From Microbacterium sp. KUDC0406 (GTDB lineage Bacteria; Actinomycetota; Actinomycetes; Actinomycetales; Microbacteriaceae): a stretch of 64,000 bases of DNA. Each line of letters starts with the position of its first letter. The stretch's first letter is position 1. The notes under the pieces were generated by a model, which made no database searches, was not told the DNA's origin, and saw nothing but the letters and a program-made list of their open reading frames with translations. Made by a program: the position numbers and the translations under genes. Shown here piece by piece: positions 61,970-64,000 of the stretch. Location of the stretch: positions 2,480,001 to 2,544,000 of the forward strand of contig NZ_CP091138.1 in the NCBI RefSeq assembly GCF_021582875.1. The letters run 5' to 3'.

Positions 61970-64000
61970 TCAGCGCACCGTGAAGCCGGCCCGCAGCAGG
62001 ACCTCCTCGCGCGACGAGGGACCCACCAGCAGCTCGAAGTCGCCGGGTTCGACGACACGTCGCCCCCGGGCATCCACGATCGAGCAGTCCGCCACGGGCA
62101 CCTCGATGCGCACCCGCTGCGACTCGCCGGGCTCGAGCGAGACCTGGCGGTAGGTCTTCAGCTCCTTGTCGGTCCAGCTCACGCTCGTGACCTCGTCGCG
62201 CACGTAGACCTGCACGGTCTCGCGCACCGGCCGCGAGCCGGTGTTCGCGACGGTGACCTCCGCCACCAGAGTGTCGTCCCGGCCGACCGACGACGACACC
62301 AGCCCGAGCCCCGAGTACTCCACGGTCGTGTACGACAGGCCCTCGCCGAACGCCCACGCGGGCGACTGGGTCAGGTCGGCGTAGCGGTGACCGTGCTGCC
62401 CGCGGATCTGGTTGTAGTACGTCGGCTGCTGACCGACGTGCCGCGCGAACGAGATCGGCAGGCGGCCCGAGGGCTCGATCGCTCCCGAGATCAGCTCGGC
62501 GACCGCGCGGCCGCCGTGCATCCCCGGGTTCGCCGCCCAGATCACCGCGGCCGCCTGCGCGGCGGATGCCGGCAGCACGAGCGGCTTGGAGGCGAGCAGC
62601 ACGATCACGACCGGCTTGCCCGTGGCGATCATCGCGTCGAGCAGCGCGTTCTGCCCGCCGACGAGCTCGAGCGTCGCGGTCGAGCGCCCCTCGCCGACGA
62701 GCTCGATCCGGTCGCCGACGACGGCGACGATCACGTCGGCGGCGTTCGCGGCCCGGACCGCGTCGCCGAGCAGGCGCTCATCGGATGCCGCGGGCACCAC
62801 CACCGGCGGGCGGGGCTGTCCATCGGGGAAGGTCGCGCCGAGCGGGTCGTCCTCGAAGGTGAGGATCTCGGCGCCCTGCGCGTATCGCACGGCGTATCCC
62901 TCGACGTCGCGAAGGCCGTCGAGCACCGTGGTGATCATCTCGCGCGGCTGCCCGTCCAGCCATCCGGCCTGGCCGGATCCGCCGGCCCAGTCGCCGAGCT
63001 GGTTCTGCGCGTCGTCGGCGAGCGGGCCGACGACGGCGACCCGGATCGGGTCGAGATCGCTCAGCGAAACTGCACCACCGCGCCGAGACCCGGGTGCTGC
63101 GCCCCCGTCTCGGCGCGGGCTTGCAGTTTCGGGAGTGGGAAAACCCGCAGCGCCCAACGGCAGCGTCCCGTCGTTCTCGAGCAGCACCAGCGAACGCCGC
63201 GCCACCTCGAGGTTCAGGTCGCTGTGCGCGCCGCTGCCCACGACGGCGCCGAGCTCGTCCGACGGCAGCCGCGGGTCCTCGAACAGCCCCAGGTCGAACT
63301 TCAGCGTGAGGATGCGCGCGACGGCCGCGTCGAAGGCGTCCGCCGCCAGCATCCCCTTCTCCACCGCCTCGAGCGCCCCCTCGAAGAAGTGCGGCGTGGT
63401 CATCGCCATGTCGTTGCCGGCCTTCACCGCCGCGGCGGCGGCGTGCGCGTAGTCGGGCTGCACGCGCTGCTCCCACACCATCCGGCCGACGTTGTCCCAG
63501 TCGGTCACGAGCGTGCCCGTGTAACCCCACTCGCCGCGCAGCACGTCGTTCAGCAGCCAGTCGTTGACCGTGATCGGCACGCCGTCGGTGGTCTGGTAGC
63601 CGAGCATGAACGTGCGGCAGCCCTCGCGGGCAACCCGCTCGAAGGGCGGCAGGAACCACGAGCGCAGCTTGCGCTGCGAGATGTCGGCCTCGCTGGCATC
63701 CCGCCCTCCCTGCGTCTCGGAGTAGCCGGCGAAGTGCTTCGCGGTCGCGAGGATCGCGGTGCGGTCGTCGAGGCCCTCGCCCTGGTACCCGCGCACCATC
63801 GCGCTGGCCAGCTCGCCGATCAGGAACGGGTCCTCGCCGAACGTCTCGTCCACGCGTCCCCAGCGCAGGTCGCGCGCGATGCACAGCACCGGCGAGAAGG
63901 TCCAGTGGATGCCGGTCGCGGCGACCTCCTCGGCGGTCGCCCTGGCGACCCGCTCCAGCAGATCGGCGTCCCAGGACGCCGCCATGCCGAGCTGCGTCGG
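61970..64000 (-). CDS. GH3 beta-glucosidase, 5' end outside the window
   Basis: At least 676 residues are present. The visible N-terminal domain has HWTFSPVLCIARDLRWGRVD, ETFGEDPFLIGELASAMV, ATAKHFAGYSETQGG and the nucleophile Asp in TGTLVTDWDNVGRM. The C-terminal GH3 domain and a fibronectin-III-like domain (SPAWAFGEGLSYTTVEYSGL, then VTVANTGSRPVRETVQVYVR) follow. Between the two GH3 domains a repeat-derived insert (SPRRDGGAAPGSRR) lies in frame. The frame runs to the window edge, where PTQLG precedes MAASWDADLLERV, so the start lies beyond 64000. Confidence 0.94.
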   Translation of the reverse strand, partial: PTQLGMAASWDADLLERVARATAEEVAATGIHWTFSPVLCIARDLRWGRVDETFGEDPFLIGELASAMVRGYQGEGLDDRTAILATAKHFAGYSETQGGRDASEADISQRKLRSWFLPPFERVAREGCRTFMLGYQTTDGVPITVNDWLLNDVLRGEWGYTGTLVTDWDNVGRMVWEQRVQPDYAHAAAAAVKAGNDMAMTTPHFFEGALEAVEKGMLAADAFDAAVARILTLKFDLGLFEDPRLPSDELGAVVGSGAHSDLNLEVARRSLVLLENDGTLPLGAAGFPTPETASPRRDGGAAPGSRRGGAVSLSDLDPIRVAVVGPLADDAQNQLGDWAGGSGQAGWLDGQPREMITTVLDGLRDVEGYAVRYAQGAEILTFEDDPLGATFPDGQPRPPVVVPAASDERLLGDAVRAANAADVIVAVVGDRIELVGEGRSTATLELVGGQNALLDAMIATGKPVVIVLLASKPLVLPASAAQAAAVIWAANPGMHGGRAVAELISGAIEPSGRLPISFARHVGQQPTYYNQIRGQHGHRYADLTQSPAWAFGEGLSYTTVEYSGLGLVSSSVGRDDTLVAEVTVANTGSRPVRETVQVYVRDEVTSVSWTDKELKTYRQVSLEPGESQRVRIEVPVADCSIVDARGRRVVEPGDFELLVGPSSREEVLLRAGFTVR
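63065..63131. repeat. Family C 67-bp palindrome, copy 2, in coding sequence
   Basis: CGAAACTGCA, CCGCGCCGAGAC and the matching GTCTCGGCGCGGGC, TTGCAGTTTCG lie in frame between the two domains of the GH3 enzyme. Confidence 0.9.

Overview
The window is very GC-rich DNA that looks like an actinobacterium of the family Microbacteriaceae, most likely Microbacterium. The supporting evidence is the split glycine dehydrogenase genes, the purSQ pair, many ABC/glycosidase/LacI sugar loci, the abundance of the heptamer GGATGCC/GGCATCC, and short repeats of the CTTCGACAAGCTCAGCGACC type. No rRNA, tRNA, CRISPR array, phage or intact insertion sequence was seen. Layout: 0-2.5 kb holds a lipoprotein, a secreted crystallin-like protein and a sigma factor fused to a membrane domain. 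2.5-6.5 kb is a purM-purF-MFS operon. 7.2-11 kb is an accessory-looking stretch with a stress ferritin-like protein, a trehalase and two gene remnants. 11.7-16.8 kb carries a CoA-type Nudix hydrolase, purD, a DHA2-type exporter with its PadR regulator, and an acetyltransferase. 16.8-22.5 kb holds a two-component system, a TM2/Ltp protein, a PH-domain protein, purC and a uracil permease. 22.8-31.1 kb is a complete 5-oxoproline (pyroglutamate) utilisation cluster: NRAMP-like transporter, pxpA, DUF1445 hydro-lyase, fused pxpB-pxpC and a biotin carboxylase/carrier, flanked by GntR and TetR regulators. 31.1-32.8 kb is a KhtTU-like K+/H+ antiporter pair, followed by a LacI/GH1 beta-glucosidase pair, apt, a MerR regulator and purSQ. 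39-56 kb is sugar metabolism: a GntR regulator, a GH42 beta-galactosidase whose gene overlaps gcvPA, gcvPB and a NAD-kinase-like gene in one chain of 4-nt overlaps, and two ABC sugar importers, one ending in a GH63-type glycosidase. Three TGTATACA-type operators sit in front of these operons and suggest one regulon. 56-64 kb has a hydroxyacid dehydrogenase, an RNase H with an extra C-terminal domain, a GH13 alpha-glucosidase with a LacI regulator, an MFS transporter and a GH3 beta-glucosidase cut by the window end. Two window-wide features matter to any reader. First, thirteen genes carry single-base frameshifts (fifteen in all, eleven of them one base short in or beside a C/G run), which points to sequencing error rather than decay, so these genes are listed as CDS with the break noted. 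Second, the sequence is full of short palindromic repeat families. They lie between genes but also inside reading frames, including a 5-copy, 60-bp tandem array that forms the linker joining PxpB to PxpC. Many operon-first genes have a TAnnnT hexamer exactly 6-7 nt before the start codon, so leaderless mRNAs appear common.
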